Shown: positions 11,440 to 22,564, counted from the stretch's first letter. The stretch is DNA of 64,000 nt from Myxocyprinus asiaticus (GCF_019703515.2 NC_059385.1:28872001-28936000), one strand, 5' to 3'. A program made the numbers and translations. Notes: generated by a model from the sequence alone, not told the origin.

Positions 11440-12400
11440 TAATCTATAAAACAAACTCCAGCCAATAGGCAAAATAAACACAAAGAACATGTAGATTCAT
11501 TCACAAAACTGTCTCGAAGGTGTGTTCCTCCACAAAACAAACTCCAGCCACTAGCAGAACCAGCACACACAAAAAAATAAAATAAATAAAAAAATAAAGT
11601 ATAAAATAAATGAACAAATACATTAAAAAAATAATAAAAAAAGCCATTCAGTTTCCTCAGATAGTCAAACGAATGTTCAGTGAGCCGGCTGTTCATGAGT
11701 GTAGGAGATGACCTAATCCTTCCAATGTCCTGTAAAAAATACTCCACAAAACAAACTCCATCCAATAGGAGGCATAAGCACAATGAACGAGCAGATTCAT
11801 CCACAACTGACATGAAGGAGTGTTATTCCACAAAACAAACTCCAGCCACTAGGTGGAACCAGCACAAAAAGAAACAAAAAAGTGCCCAGCCTCCTTGGAC
11901 GGTCAAGTGTATGCTCAGCGAAACAAGCTCACTTTGAGGCACATGAGAAACACACCATGACTTCCTCAGTCCATTGATTTTATGAAGGACATCACTTGTT
12001 GTGGACATGCAAATATTTTGCGGCCATCCTAAGTATCTATTCTCAATTTAGCTGGGAACTTCAGTGTAAAAGTGACCCTTCGTCGATGCAAAAGTTTTTT
12101 GAAGGAGTGTTATTCCACAAAACATATTCCAGCTGCTAAGCAGAACAAACACAAAAAGAAACAAAAAAAGGTGCCCAGCTTCCTCAGACAGTCGAGTGTA
12201 TGTACAACGAGACGAGCTCACTTGGGGGCCACATGAGAAACACCAAATGTTTACTGACCCCACTCTCTTTATGAAAGACAATGCTTGCTGTGGGCATGTA
12301 AATTATTTTGTGGCCATCCTTAGTATCTATTCTCAGTTTGACTGGAAACATCAGTGCAAAAGCGACTTTCCATTGATGTAAGAGTTTCTTGCATTCCTTG
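11440..12400 (-). repeat. ~290-bp tandem duplications between LINE ORF1 and ORF2
   Basis: The block CCACAAAACAAACTCCAGCC recurs near 11530, 11828 and (diverged) 12116. A second block, GGCCATCCTTAGTATCTATT, occurs near 12310, with a diverged copy near 12020. The offsets are about 286-298 bases. Each unit includes the C-terminal codons of ORF1 plus the ORF1-ORF2 spacer, so the end of ORF1 is present more than once. AC-rich and A-rich runs vary between the copies. Confidence 0.65.
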
Positions 12401-13030
12401 AATCGATCGCATTTCTCTCTTGTTGAATTCACAAAGTCTGGGAACAAGAAAATGCTGTGATTCTTCCAAGAAAGCTTTCCTTTGCTCCTCGCTTCACGTA
12501 ACACGAGATCTTTATAGAATTGATCGGGGCCTGTCTCCCTCAGTGGATCTCCAAGCTGGGACCCTGTGAGCTCGCTCGATTTCCAGCTTGTGGCCTATGT
12601 CGAATTTCACCATATCTCAACCTTCTTCATACTCAGGAATTCCAAAAATTCAGATGTTGTTTCGCCGATTACGATTCTCTAAATCCTCCAGTTTTTCCCA
12701 AATGCATTCCAAGTCTGTCCTGGTTGCTAGTGGGTTAGAAGCTAACTCCCTCTCCGATGACTCCAGATAATCGATCCATTTCTCGACAACCCTGATTCTT
12801 GTAACCAATTCAGAGAATTTCATTTCCATTGCAGTAATTGATCGACGTATCACAGCAAGATCCTCTAAGTCAGCAACAACTTTCGTCAGCATCACAGACA
12901 TGCTCGCCAGCAGCTGTTGAACTTCTCCCACCGCACCGTCTAAACCAAGTCTCTGGTTTGCAGGTCTTTCTGAGGTATCAGCTTGAGCACGTAAGTAACT
13001 TTTAATATCTCTTTGCCATATTGACTTCAT
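12184..13030 (-). pseudogene. L1 ORF1 protein, broken
   Basis: From 13030 the minus strand opens with a long amphipathic, probably coiled-coil segment ending in LEDLENRNRRNNI (12650), the typical junction between the coiled coil and the RNA-recognition domain of L1 ORF1 proteins. After a gap and frame change, 12504-12184 encodes SWKNHSIFLFPDF and KVAFALMFPVKLRI, matching the C-terminal domain of fish L1 ORF1. The product normally packages LINE RNA as a trimeric chaperone. The RRM middle is decayed and the C-terminus is partly re-duplicated downstream. Confidence 0.7.
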
Positions 13031-13150
13031 AGAACAGTTATATATCAGGGTGTATCGAATCTCATCGTTATGACATAAAAATAATTAAAAACTAGCAAAG
13101 TGCGCAGAGCTCGCCATTTACACGTCCGCTCCTCGCATGGCATCATGTGA

Positions 13151-13568
13151 CTCTGAGGGAAGCTACTTTGAAAGTGTAGCTTGTAAAGTTGCAAGCTACT
13201 CATAGTTAAACAGCCAAGTTCCCTCTTGAAAAAGTACTTTTCTTTTTTTTTCTTTTTTTTTTTTTTTTTTTACAATACAAGCTACAAATTAAAAAATTAC
13301 TAAGTGTAATGAAGCTATGTGAGTGAAGGCAATATCTTTTTAAATCTATATAACACTGAAAAAATTGGTTACCTCAAGGACCAATTTTTACTTGAGCTAA
13401 TCCATGAAAATTACTTTTGTTAGTGTAAGTAATTTTTCAGGTAAATTTAGTCAGATTAAATAGTATTTTTAAATTTAATAAAATAATTTCATGTAGATCT
13501 TACCACATGAAGCACATTTTAAGGTTACTGTACAAAAAAACATTTTTTATCGTGTACCAGATGATATA
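13151..13568. other. no gene; poly-T tract and unclassified repeat-like sequence
   Basis: Contains inverted AAGCTACTTTGAAAGTGTAGCTT-like matches at 13161-13200, an impure poly-T run at 13241-13271, then AT-rich sequence leading into the Tc1 element. Confidence 0.4.
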
Positions 13569-14735
13569 CACTGCAGCCAAAAGTTTGGAATAATGTACAG
13601 ATTTTGCTCTTATGGAAAGAAATTGGTACTTTTATTCACCAAAGTGGCATTCAACTGATCACAATGTATAGTCAGGACATTAATAACGTGAAAAATTAAC
13701 TATTAAATTTTTTTAAATACTTCTTAAACTTCTTCAAAGAGTTCTCATCAAAAAATCCTCCATGTGCAGCAATGACAGCTTTGCATATCCTTGACATTCT
13801 AGCTGTCAGTTTGTCCAGATACTCAAGTGACATTTCATCCCATGCTTCCTGTAGCACTTGCCAAAGATGTGGCTGTCTTGTTGGACACTTCTAGCTGATC
13901 CCACAAAAGCTCAATGGGGTTAAGATCCATAACACTCTTTTCCAATTATCTGTTGTCCAATGTCTGTGTTTCTTTGCCCACTCTAACCTTTTCTTTTTGT
14001 TTTTCTGTTTCAAAAGTTGCTTTTTCTTTGCAATTCTTCTGCAAATGCCTGCACCCCTGAGTCTTCACTTTACTGTTGTACATGAAACTGGTGTTCAGGG
14101 GTAGAATTCAATGAAGCTGTCAGCTGAGGAAATGTGAGGCATCTATTTCTCAAACTAGAGACTTTGATGTAATATTCCTCTTTTTAGTTGTATCTGAGCC
14201 TTCCACATATCTTTCTGTCCTTTGTCTTTGAAAACTGTAGTGTACACCTTTGTATGAAATCTTCAGTTTTTAACTATTTCAAGCATTGTATAGCCTTCAT
14301 TCCTCAAAACAATGATTGACTGATGAGTTTCTAGAGAAAGCTGTTTCTTTTTTGCAATTTTGACCTAATATTGACCTTAAGATATACCAGTCTATTGCAT
14401 GCAGTGGCAACTCAAAAACGAACACAAAGATAATGTTAAGCTTCATTTATATACACTGTGTTTGATATAATGGTAAGTGATTTTCTAGTACCAAATTAGC
14501 AATTTAGCATGATTACTCAAGGATAAGGTGTTGGAGGGATGGCTGCTGGAAATGGGGCCTGTCTAGATTTGATCAAAAATTACTTTTCAAATAGTGATGG
14601 TGCTGTTTTTTTTACATCAGTAATGTTCCTGACTATACTTTGTGATCAGTTGAATGCCACTTTGGTGAATTAAATTACCAATTTCCTCCCAAAACAGCAA
14701 ATTTGTACATTATTCCAAACTTTTGGCCACCAGTG
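13569..14735 (-). mobile_element. Tc1/mariner element with long inverted repeats, internally deleted
   Basis: Both ends carry related inverted repeats about 130 bases long: CACTGCAGCCAAAAGTTTGG at the left and, read inward from the right, CACTGGTGGCCAAAAGTTTGG with one extra base. Both share CACCAAAGTGGCATTCAACT and TATAGTCAGGA. The target TA is duplicated at 13567-13568 and 14736-14737. The interior is a Tc1 transposase gene in reverse orientation with its middle missing. Confidence 0.9.
13735..14358 (-). pseudogene. Tc1 transposase lacking its catalytic core
   Basis: The minus strand begins at about 14358 with the Tc1 helix-turn-helix region (AKKKQLSLETHQSIIVLRNE). The expected initiator ATG is ATT. 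Several frameshifts and stops follow up to WAKKHRHW near 13960. The sequence then passes from the WKRVLW position, just before the first catalytic aspartate, straight to LNPIELLWDQL near 13925. The first two catalytic aspartates and everything between are therefore deleted, while the final glutamate motif and the C-terminus remain. The full gene would catalyse cut-and-paste at TA. This copy can move only in trans, through its terminal repeats. Confidence 0.8.
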
Positions 14736-14914
14736 TATATTTTTTAAACTAACAGAGATCATTATTATTTTTTCATTATTTTTGTACCAGATAAGTAAAT
14801 ACTGTTTCAAATTAAGGAGAATTTATCTTTGACAAAAACAATTAGGATCTCATTTAAAGTGACAGCATTAAATAGCATTTGAACAGATCAATTTACATGA
14901 AACACAAGGAATAA

Positions 14915-15446
14915 TATAGCTGCAAGAAGCAATTCAAGCTAGTTATCGGCAGCATGAGCAGCAAAAGAAGCATCGTGACACATTTTAAGTTACAATTCTG
15001 ATGAATGCTGTAGGAGCTAAAGATAAAAAAATCAAACATCTATGGCCATGTTTCTCAAGACACACAACTGTTCTATTTGCATGTACTAGTTGCACATTAA
15101 AATCTCTATCATCGACAGAACAAAAGTGCTTGTTCTTTTGGCTCAAGGTTGTGCAGAGGGTGTTAAGTGCAACATTGCACACTATACATTGTTTTGTGCA
15201 TTCTCAGGCACTTTGTAGGATTTTTTGGAAAATATTGGAAAAGTCAGTTTTTACATCCATAGAGTTATATGCAATACATTTATAGACATCTATGCAATAT
15301 TTAGTTTAATCCAATTTAAACTAAAAAAAAGTTTTGATTATTTCCATGACACTAACTTAATTGAAAACAATTTGTCTAATTGATTGAAATATTTCAAGCA
15401 AGCACATTTAGCCATTGTTTACTACAGGGCATCCAGAATTCACAAT
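14915..15446. repeat. left part of an unnamed cyprinid repeat
   Basis: Starts near ATATAGCTGCAAGAAGCAAT. I associate this opening with the family whose later part (GGCCAAACAGGGTTCCCT...) appears at 20995. The Gypsy insertion at 15452 and the SINE at 20712 appear to interrupt one long copy. This linkage is inference from memory of the family. Confidence 0.4.
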
Positions 15447-15451
15447 GACCC

Positions 15452-15893
15452 TGTTACAGTAACCCAGACTCGAAGATGGTGGTGAACCCAAAGGCAGGTA
15501 TTTATTAGAGCAAACACAAACAGTAAATAGCAGGTGAGTGAGGAATGAGCAGATCGGTTCTGGAGCAAATAACTGTAACTTGATAAAGGTTATTGAATAT
15601 GCAGGTAGAAGTATTACTTGGGGTGATGAAACACACAAAGGGAAGGAGACGCAGGAGTGGAGACGCAGGAGTGATTTTCGGAGTAGCGCTGGAGAGGAAT
15701 CGAAGAGGGAGTTAGCTGGAATGGCATTTAGAAAAGTCAGGTAAGTCGTAGGTAAGTGAGTCTGTATAATGCGTTGATACCAGATGATGAATGAAGGGAG
15801 AGTGGAGTTTTATGTAGAGGAACTGATTGGCATGGGGATTAGAGACAGGAAGGTAGAATGTTTGTGGCAGGAATGTCAGGTGGATCTGTTATA
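15452..15893 (-). repeat. Gypsy 3' LTR
   Basis: Direct repeat of 20017-20457, beginning TGTTACAGTAACCCAGACTC. Compared with the other copy it has extra bases after AATAGCAGGTGAGTGAG and lacks about 30 bases near its end (the GCGGGTAATCAGTATTCGG region). Its outer end has mutated from the expected GACA to TATA. Confidence 0.9.
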
Positions 15894-15979
15894 TTACCCC
15901 CCTCCACGGACCGCTCCTGAGGGACGTGCTTCCCGACGCCGTGGCCGACACAGTCCACAATGAGCTGGACGGCTTGGGT

Positions 15980-18890
15980 GAGTGTCATGGAAGTTGGAGA
16001 GTAGAGTCAGGTCCAGGATGCCGTCTCGGGGCCCCCATGATATTTCCTCGGGGGCCATAGCCTTCCCAGTCTACAAGGTATTCGAGGTGACCCCTGCAGC
16101 ATCGGGAGTCCAGGATGTCTCAAACTGCGTAGACTGGTCCATCTTCTAGGATTAGCGACTGGGGGGGTCGTCAGCCAGATCAGGTTTTGAGGAGTGATGA
16201 GAGAGAGATGGGTAGTGAGGTTTTAGGAGAGAGACGTGGAAGGCAGGGTAAATGCGGTATTCGGGGGGGAGTTGGAGTTGGTAGGTGACAGGATTAATTT
16301 GTTAATTGATAGTGAAGGGACCAATGTAATGGGGACTTAGATTTTGCAGGAAAGGCACAGCCGGATGTCCTTCGTGGAGAGCCAAACCTTCTGTCCAGGC
16401 TGGTAACTGGGAGTAGACGATCTCCGGGCATTGGCATGGATCTTCTGGCGGCGCACTGCCCATTTCAGGTGGTGGTGAGCTATGTCCCAGACCCTCTCAC
16501 TCTCTCTAAACCAATGGTTGACCGCTGGGACGTCAGATGGTTCCCCGGACCAGGGGAAAAGAGGAGGTTGGTAGCCGAGTATGCACTGGAAGGGTGTGAG
16601 GTTGGCAGAGGGTTAACGTAAGGAATTCTGTGCGTACTCGGTCCAGGACAGAAAATGACTCCAATGGTTCTGGTGCCAATGACAGAAGGTTCGGAGGAAA
16701 CGGCTGATCTCCTGAATCTTCCTCTCCATCTTCCCGTTGCTCTGAGGATGGTACCCGGAAGAGAGGCTGATGGTCACTCCCATAACAGAAAAGAAGGCCC
16801 TCCAGACTCTAGAGATGAACTGGGGGCCTCTGTTGGAGATGATAACTTTGGGAATTCCATAGTTTCTGAACACGTGGTTAAAGAGGGCTTTGGCAGTTTC
16901 AAGGGTGGTAGGAAGACCCTTGAGGGGTATCAACTTGCAGGCCTTGGAGAAGCGGTCCACGACCACCAAAACGCAGGTGAATCCTTCAGAGGATGGCAGG
17001 TCCGTGATAAAGTTGACCCAAAGGTGTGACCAGGGTCGGCGCGGGATGGGCAGCGGAAGGAGTTTGCCAGCTGGTAGTTGTCATGGGGTCCAAGACATAG
17101 CAGATTCCGGGCATCCCTGGATGAACCTTCTGACATCCTTGTCCATGCGCAGCCACCAGAACCAGTCCTGGATTAGCAAGAGGGTCCTATTGGTCCCAGG
17201 GTGGCCAGTGCCCAAGGAGGAGTGGACGGAGTCAATGAGTGACCAACGTTGGGAGGAGGGTACATAGGTTTTGATGGTGGGACAGACCGGCGGAACAGGT
17301 TCAGTGGTGGTGGCCTCAGCGATTTTATCATCCAGGGACCATTGGATGGGGCTTACAATTACATGAGGAGGAAGGATGGTGTCTGGCTTCTCAGGGTTTT
17401 CCTCAGGAGCGTAGAGACGGGAAAGGGCATCCGCCTTGATGTTCTTGTCACCTGGGAGATAGGAGATGGTGAAACAGAAATGTGTGGAGAAGAGGACCCA
17501 TCGTGCCTGGCGAGGGTTGAGATGATGAGCCTCCCAAAGGTACTCGAGGTTCTTGTGGTCAGTTAGCACTAGGAAGGGATGTTGGGCCCCCTCTAGCCAA
17601 TTCTGCCACTCTTCCAGGGCCAATTTGACAGCCAAGAGTTCCTGGTTTCCGATGTCGTAAATTTGCTCCGCCGGAGAGAGCTTCCTAGAGAAGAAGGCAC
17701 ATGGATGGAGTTTAGATGGTTTCCCCTGCTGCTGAGAAAGAACAGCTCCTACGCCATTAGTGGAGACATCTACCTCCACCACAAAAGGCCTGCTTGGATC
17801 AGGGTGGATGAGGATTGGGGCCATGGTGAAGGCCTCCTTCAGATGTTGGAAGACGTAGGAAGCCTTGGGGTTCCAGGACAGAGACTTTGGCTTGGATCGG
17901 AGAAGGGAGGTTAAGGGAGCTGTGAGGGAGCTGTAGTTCCTGATGAGGTGGTGGTAGAAGTTGGCAAAAGCCAAGAAGCACTGGAGTTCCTTGATGGTGG
18001 AAGGAGTGGAGCAGGATCGCACAGCTTCTACCTTTCCCTCATCCATCTGAATACCCTCAGGACTGATGTTGTAACCTAGGAACTGGAGAGATGACTGATG
18101 AAAAGAACACTTCTCAGCCTTGAGGCACAGATGGTATTCCTTCAGCTTTTCCAACACAAGTGCGACGTGTTGATGATGGTCTGTCTTGTTCCGGGAGTAC
18201 ACCAGAATGTCGTCAATGTAGATGAGGACGAATCACCTCAAATGAACATGGAGGGGGCGTTGACCAGGCCATATGGCATTACCAGGTACTCGTGGTGGCC
18301 GGTCAGAGTTACGAAGGCAGTCTTTCATTCGTCTCCCCTCTGGATTCGAACGGTTCCAAGGCAACTAGGAAGAGGGGAAGTGGATATCGGAAATTGACGG
18401 TGATTTTGATGAGGGAGTGGCAATCCATATAGAGCCGGAGACCTCCGTCCTTCTTCAGCACAAAGAAAAAGCTCGAAGCAGCAGGGGATGTGGAAGGCTG
18501 GATGTAGCCCTGGTTGAGAGCCTCCTCGATGTACTCCTCCATGGCCTTCTGTTCTGGGATGGAGAGAGGATATATTTTACCACGGGGCACTGGCTCACCG
18601 GGGAGAAGATCTATTACACAGTCCCATGGTCGATGAAGAGGAAGTTGTGAGGCGCGGAGAGGGCAGAAGTTGTCCTGAAAGTGGTAGTAACAGGATGGGA
18701 TTTCCACAGAGGTGAAGCTAACTGGGCTCTCGATGGAAGTGATGTTGAGACAGAGAGGAGGAGATTTCTTGACGATAACCGAAGGCCTTGGAATGGGATG
18801 ATTGGGGAAACAGGAAGGAAAGCACTGGGGTCCCCACCTCAGGACATCACTGGTAGACCAGGAAATGATGGGTAATGTAGTTCGAGCCAT
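15980..18890 (-). pseudogene. Gypsy pol: reverse transcriptase, RNase H, integrase, chromodomain-like end
   Basis: RT fingers lie at 18590-18400 (KDGGLRLYMDCHSL; the usual R-x-C-x-D-Y-R is altered). The YIDD box is intact at 18220-18209, but a TGA stop lies five codons before it. 18202-17081 is a 373-codon open stretch with the RT thumb, RNase H (LTDHKNLEYL, KADALSRL) and the integrase zinc-binding H-H-C-C region near its end. The integrase core at 16969-16613 has VVVDRFSK and NGKMERK, but the second aspartate motif reads SNRGPQF, an asparagine in place of the catalytic Asp. A chromodomain-like segment ([11 protein letters not shown]) is at about 16090-16050. It encoded replication and integration enzymes and is now inactive. 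Confidence 0.85.
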
Positions 18891-18967
18891 GGACGTCCCA
18901 ACACAATGTCAGTGGTGGAGTTCTCCAAAACCAGGAGGGTGATGTCTTCGTGGTGCAAACACCCAAC

Positions 18968-19270
18968 TTACAGTTTCATGGGACCCACACAGTGATGGAT
19001 TACACCCTGGCTGAGGGGCTTGCCAATTATGGAGTGTATTCTTAGGTTGAGCTTACATGGCCACCGATAGAGCTGGAGCTGGTGGCAGAGCGTGTCTGAG
19101 ATGAAGTTGCCGGCTGACCCTGAGTCGAGGAGTGCAGGTACTGTAAGGGAAAAGTTGGAAGCAGTAAGCATCACACTGGTAGACAAAGGAGTGGAACTAA
19201 CTTTTGAGTAGGAAACATGACTCACCAGAGGGCATGGGGGCACAACCGCTGGGTAAACCGACGTTGGCAC
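18968..19270 (-). pseudogene. Gypsy aspartic protease region
   Basis: The minus frame contains ALLDSGSAGNFIS with the D-S-G active-site triplet at about residue 49, followed by CHQLQL and a short hydrophobic segment. This fits a retropepsin-type protease between gag and RT. It is separated from both neighbours by frame changes. Confidence 0.75.
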
Positions 19271-19401
19271 TCTGCCAAGGATAGCTGAAAAACATCCATC
19301 TGCATGGGCTCACTGCCTGGTTCTGGAGACTGGACTGAGGGTTGCCGTGGAGGGACAGGCAGAGCCTGCAAGGCGGGTAGCTCATCGAGGCAGGGCTTCA
19401 T

Positions 19402-19994
19402 TCAGTTGGTGACTCGGATGGAAAGTTGGATGAAGTGCTCGAGCCCCATGGTGTCGTCAAAGGAAGAGAGATGCAGCCACAGCATTGGTTTGAGCCCCTG
19501 ATGGTAAGTGGTGAGTAGAGCGGCCTCATTCCATCCTCTGGAGGCTGCCAGGGTGCGGACCTTGAGAGCGTAATCATGGATGGAGCTTTTAAACTTGATG
19601 AAGATTATAGAGTTGTTCACTGGTGGAAGTATCACCTGCAGGGTGTCTGAAAACCTCTCTGAAGTGTCAAGTTTTGCTCCCAAAGTGGTTGGGCCCACTG
19701 CAGTGTTCGTCCAGTGAGCAAGTTGATGATGTAAGCAATTTTTGCCTGCTCTGTGGGATATAAATGTGGCTGCATCTCTAGGGAGAGCGAACACTAGAGA
19801 AAAAAGCCGCTGCAATTCTCCGCCGATCCGGAGTATGGCGCTGGATTGACCAGGGGACTGGCAGAATAGACCGATGAAGAAATTGCAGACGTGCTGGTCG
19901 AGATCGGTGGAGCAGTGGGGTTAGTTGATGTGGTTAGTGCTCGACGGAGTGTGTCAACCAGCTCCTGGACGGGGTCCGGACCTGCTGGGTTCAT
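19402..19994 (-). pseudogene. Gypsy gag, frameshifted
   Basis: Begins MNPAGPDPVQELVDTLRRAL at 19994 and includes APYSGSAENCSGF (around 19830-19810), the usual start of the capsid region in fish Gypsy gag. It continues in another frame to 19402 (TFISHRAGK, FIKFKSSIHDYA). The zinc-knuckle end is not clear. Gag would form the cytoplasmic particle that holds the element's RNA. This copy is interrupted by at least one frameshift near 19800. Confidence 0.75.
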
Positions 19995-20016
19995 GGTTTC
20001 TGGTGGTCTGGTATCC

Positions 20017-20457
20017 TGTTACAGTAACCCAGACTCAAAGATGGTGGTGAAACCAAAGGCAGGTATTTATTAGAGCAAACACAAACAGTAAATAGCAGGT
20101 GAATGAGCAGATCGGTTGATGAAGGTTATTGAATATGCAGGTAGAAGTATTACTTTGGGTGATGAAACACACAAAGGGAAGGAGACGCAGGAGTGGAGAC
20201 TTGGAGTGATTTTCGGAGTAGCGCTGGAGAGGAATCGAAGAGGGAGTTCGCTGGACTTGCGTTTAGAAGAGTCAGGTAAGTCATAGGTAAGTGAGTCTGT
20301 ATACTGCTTTGATACCAGACGATGAATGAAGAGAAAGTGGGGTTTTATGTAGAGGAGCTGATTGACATGGGGATTAGAGGCAGGTGCGGGTAATCAGTAT
20401 TCGGTAGAACAGGAAGGTAGAATGTTTGTGGCAGGAAGGTCAGGTGGATCTGTGACA
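20017..20457 (-). repeat. Gypsy 5' LTR
   Basis: Direct repeat of the left LTR, with intact TG at 20017 and CA at 20457. gag begins 23 bases inside it at 19994, so the primer-binding site must lie in 19995-20016. I could not match it to a specific tRNA. Confidence 0.9.
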
Positions 20458-20711
20458 GACCCCCCAAGGCAAGGTCCTAAATTATTTTCATTTTACTAAG
20501 CAAATGCAACAGCCTTAATTCCTCTTTGGTATTTTTTTTATTTTTTATAAATTTGGTACTTTCAAATTTGTTTGTGAAACAATTCTAAACAACAAAAATC
20601 TATTTGCTAATATTTTCAGGCATGGTCTGCAAATAATCAGCAGATTTCAATTTCATGTTTATTGTACAAGTGTTATAGGAGTAATAGAAACAAAACATTT
20701 ACATAAAATCA

Positions 20712-20986
20712 AATCAGTGGCAGTGGTGGCTCAGCGGTTAAGGCTCTGAGTTACTGATCAGAAGGTTGGGGGTTCAAGCCCCAGTACTGCCAAGATGCCA
20801 CTGTTGGGCCCTTGAGCAAGGCCCTTGACCCTATCTGCTCCAGGTGTGCCGTATCATGGCTGACCCTGCACTCTGACCCCAGCTTAGCTGGGATATGTGA
20901 AAAAAAGAATTTCACTGTATATGTGCAAATGTGTGATAAATATAATTAATTAAATAAAATTATAATTAATTAATTAAAAAATTAAT
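20712..20986 (+). mobile_element. tRNA-derived SINE
   Basis: The head has tRNA-like A- and B-box matches (TGGCTCAGCGGTTAAGG and GGGGGTTCAAGCC). It is followed by the body TTGGGCCCTTGAGCAAGGCC and a TAAT/AATT-rich tail. It is bounded by the 8-base target duplication TAAAATCA (20704-20711, 20987-20994). It would be transcribed by RNA polymerase III and mobilised by a partner LINE. Confidence 0.85.
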
Positions 20987-20994
20987 TAAAATCA

Positions 20995-22240
20995 TGGCCA
21001 AACAGGGTTCCCTGATATAGTGCCACCAAATGGCCAAACCCTGCAACTTTTTCTGTGTGTTCTCAGGTTGAGCCCTTATATAAGTGTGTGAAGTTTGGTG
21101 AAAATATCTCATTTCACTTAAGAGTTATATCAATTTACGTAAAAGCAGAGACCACTTTTAAAATTCATCGGCTTGTTTTTGGCATTTATGAGCAAAATTT
21201 TTCCAGGTTCTTTTTTTATCTTAATAAATTTACTAATGACGCTTCTTATTTTGGTGGTTTCGTTCTGATCGGACGAACGGCTTTAAAGCAATTCACTAAA
21301 GTAGTTTCTGAACTATTTTTGAAGTGGCAACAGGCCATAAGTTGAACCATAGCAAATATGGTATCGTTGCACTCAGCAAGTGCTCCTGATCTTAACGAGA
21401 CCAGTCCTGTGAAAATAGATCAATGGCACTAAAATTTATAAGCTCACAAAGTAAAAAAAAAAAAATCATTAGGCATCTTCAGGGCATGGTCCTGATGACA
21501 CATACAAAGTTTCGTAACGATACGGCGATGCGTTCATTAAATACAGTATTTTGCGACAAAATTAAAAATGGCCGACGCCCACAATGGCCGACATGGGAAA
21601 ATTGGGTATCGTTTGACTCGGAATGTTTCACTGAATCTAAAGAGACCAGTTTTATAATGGCCAAAGCGTTCAAGAGTTATAAGCCAAAATAGCCGTTTTG
21701 CTATCTCCTGACCAGTAGGGGACAGTGTGGCAAAATGCTGCAGGACCTCAAGGCATGATGGCAATGACACATACCAAGTTTTGTCACTTTTGACAAAGTG
21801 TTGTGGAGATACAGCATGAAGTCCATTTTGGCGTGCTCGCCGTCAACTTTGTGAAGCCATTTCTCAGGAACGATTTCAACTATCAAAAAAAAAGTGTTTT
21901 GTATAGCTCTATCTCATGATCGCTTTAAAACAAAAACTGTAGGAAGAGTAGTGATAAAACGTGTTTCCTTAAAATTCAAAATGCCAGAAAATCTAGTCGG
22001 GCAGAAATCGAACCCAAGGTATGCATTCAACTCGGCTTGAGCCGAGTCTCTAGGACTTACAGTTCAAAAGTTATTAAACATGAGTGAAACTTTGACCTGT
22101 TGGTGGCGCTAAAGGGTTTGAGTTACAGACTCCAAATTATATCAGTTCAGACTGTCCTCTAGCTGTGTGCAAAATTTCATAACTTTCCTGTGAACTGTTC
22201 TATGGGCTGCCATAGACTCCCATGGCAGACAAAAAAAGAA
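20995..22240. repeat. unnamed long noncoding repeat
   Basis: Noncoding sequence with recurring internal phrases such as GGCATG-x-TGACACATAC-AAGTTT (about 21485 and 21755) and the end GGGCTGCCATAGACTCCCATGG. It resembles a dispersed cyprinid family that I cannot name. Open frames here (21055-21345, 21423-21692) overlap on both strands and lack motifs. A poly-A run follows at 22350-22365. Confidence 0.45.
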
Positions 22241-22452
22241 TAATAATAAGAACACTAATGATTACAATAGGGGTCTTTGCCCTTTCATTGAAGTTCATAT
22301 TATTTGTGTTAAATTATTGTAATTATTATTATTTTGTATTTCGCTACAAAAAAAAAAAAAAAAACAACAATGTCCCCAACATTGCATCCCATAAACATGT
22401 GTATACCAGACTGCAGAAAATGGTTTAGTTTAAGACTGTACACTTTTAACAG

Positions 22453-22564
22453 TGTACACTGGGCTATTCATGGATCCCAAAAAAGTGGCGTTTACCCCTT
22501 AAGAGACTGTGTACAGTGCCACTCGGTGAGGTCATATAAGTGTACAGGGTTTCATCAGGACCCT
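22453..22564 (+). other. candidate internal exon of an unidentified gene
   Basis: The 112-base block is preceded by CACTTTTAACAG (pyrimidines then AG) and followed by the strong donor GTAAGTATT at 22565. One frame (from 22454) is open from acceptor to donor for 37 codons and contains RDCVQCHSVRSYKCTG, a cysteine pattern like those of extracellular modules. The frame ends in phase 0. I do not recognise the protein. No partner exon was found in the window, so it may be chance or part of a much larger gene. Confidence 0.3.

Larger units (their letters stand above)
6240..13150 (-). mobile_element. L1-clade LINE, degenerate, interrupted by a piggyBac-like insertion
   Basis: A non-LTR retrotransposon reading right to left. 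In minus-strand order it has a short GC-rich 5' region (about 13150-13031), ORF1 with a coiled-coil region (13030-12184), a tandemly duplicated spacer (about 12400-11440), and ORF2 with an APE-type endonuclease start and a reverse transcriptase (11130-8266). The ORF2 C-terminal part resumes at 6385-6240 beyond the insertion. The RT motifs SLIQLDVKILSKILANQL and GTRQGCPLSPLLF place it in the L1 clade. Frameshifts, stops and an internal ORF2 deletion make it dead. The 3' end is approximate, near the TAAA-rich stretch at 6185-6205. No target duplication was identified. Confidence 0.85.
15452..20457 (-). mobile_element. Ty3/Gypsy LTR retrotransposon, near full length, decayed
   Basis: Two direct LTRs (15452-15893, 20017-20457) are flanked by the 5-base target duplication GACCC (15447-15451 and 20458-20462). 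On the minus strand the order is gag (19994), protease, reverse transcriptase, RNase H, integrase, chromodomain-like tail, as in chromovirus-type Gypsy elements. A C-rich stretch directly inside the left LTR (15894-15910) is the complement of a polypurine tract. Frameshifts and stops occur in every domain, so it is not autonomous. Confidence 0.9.
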
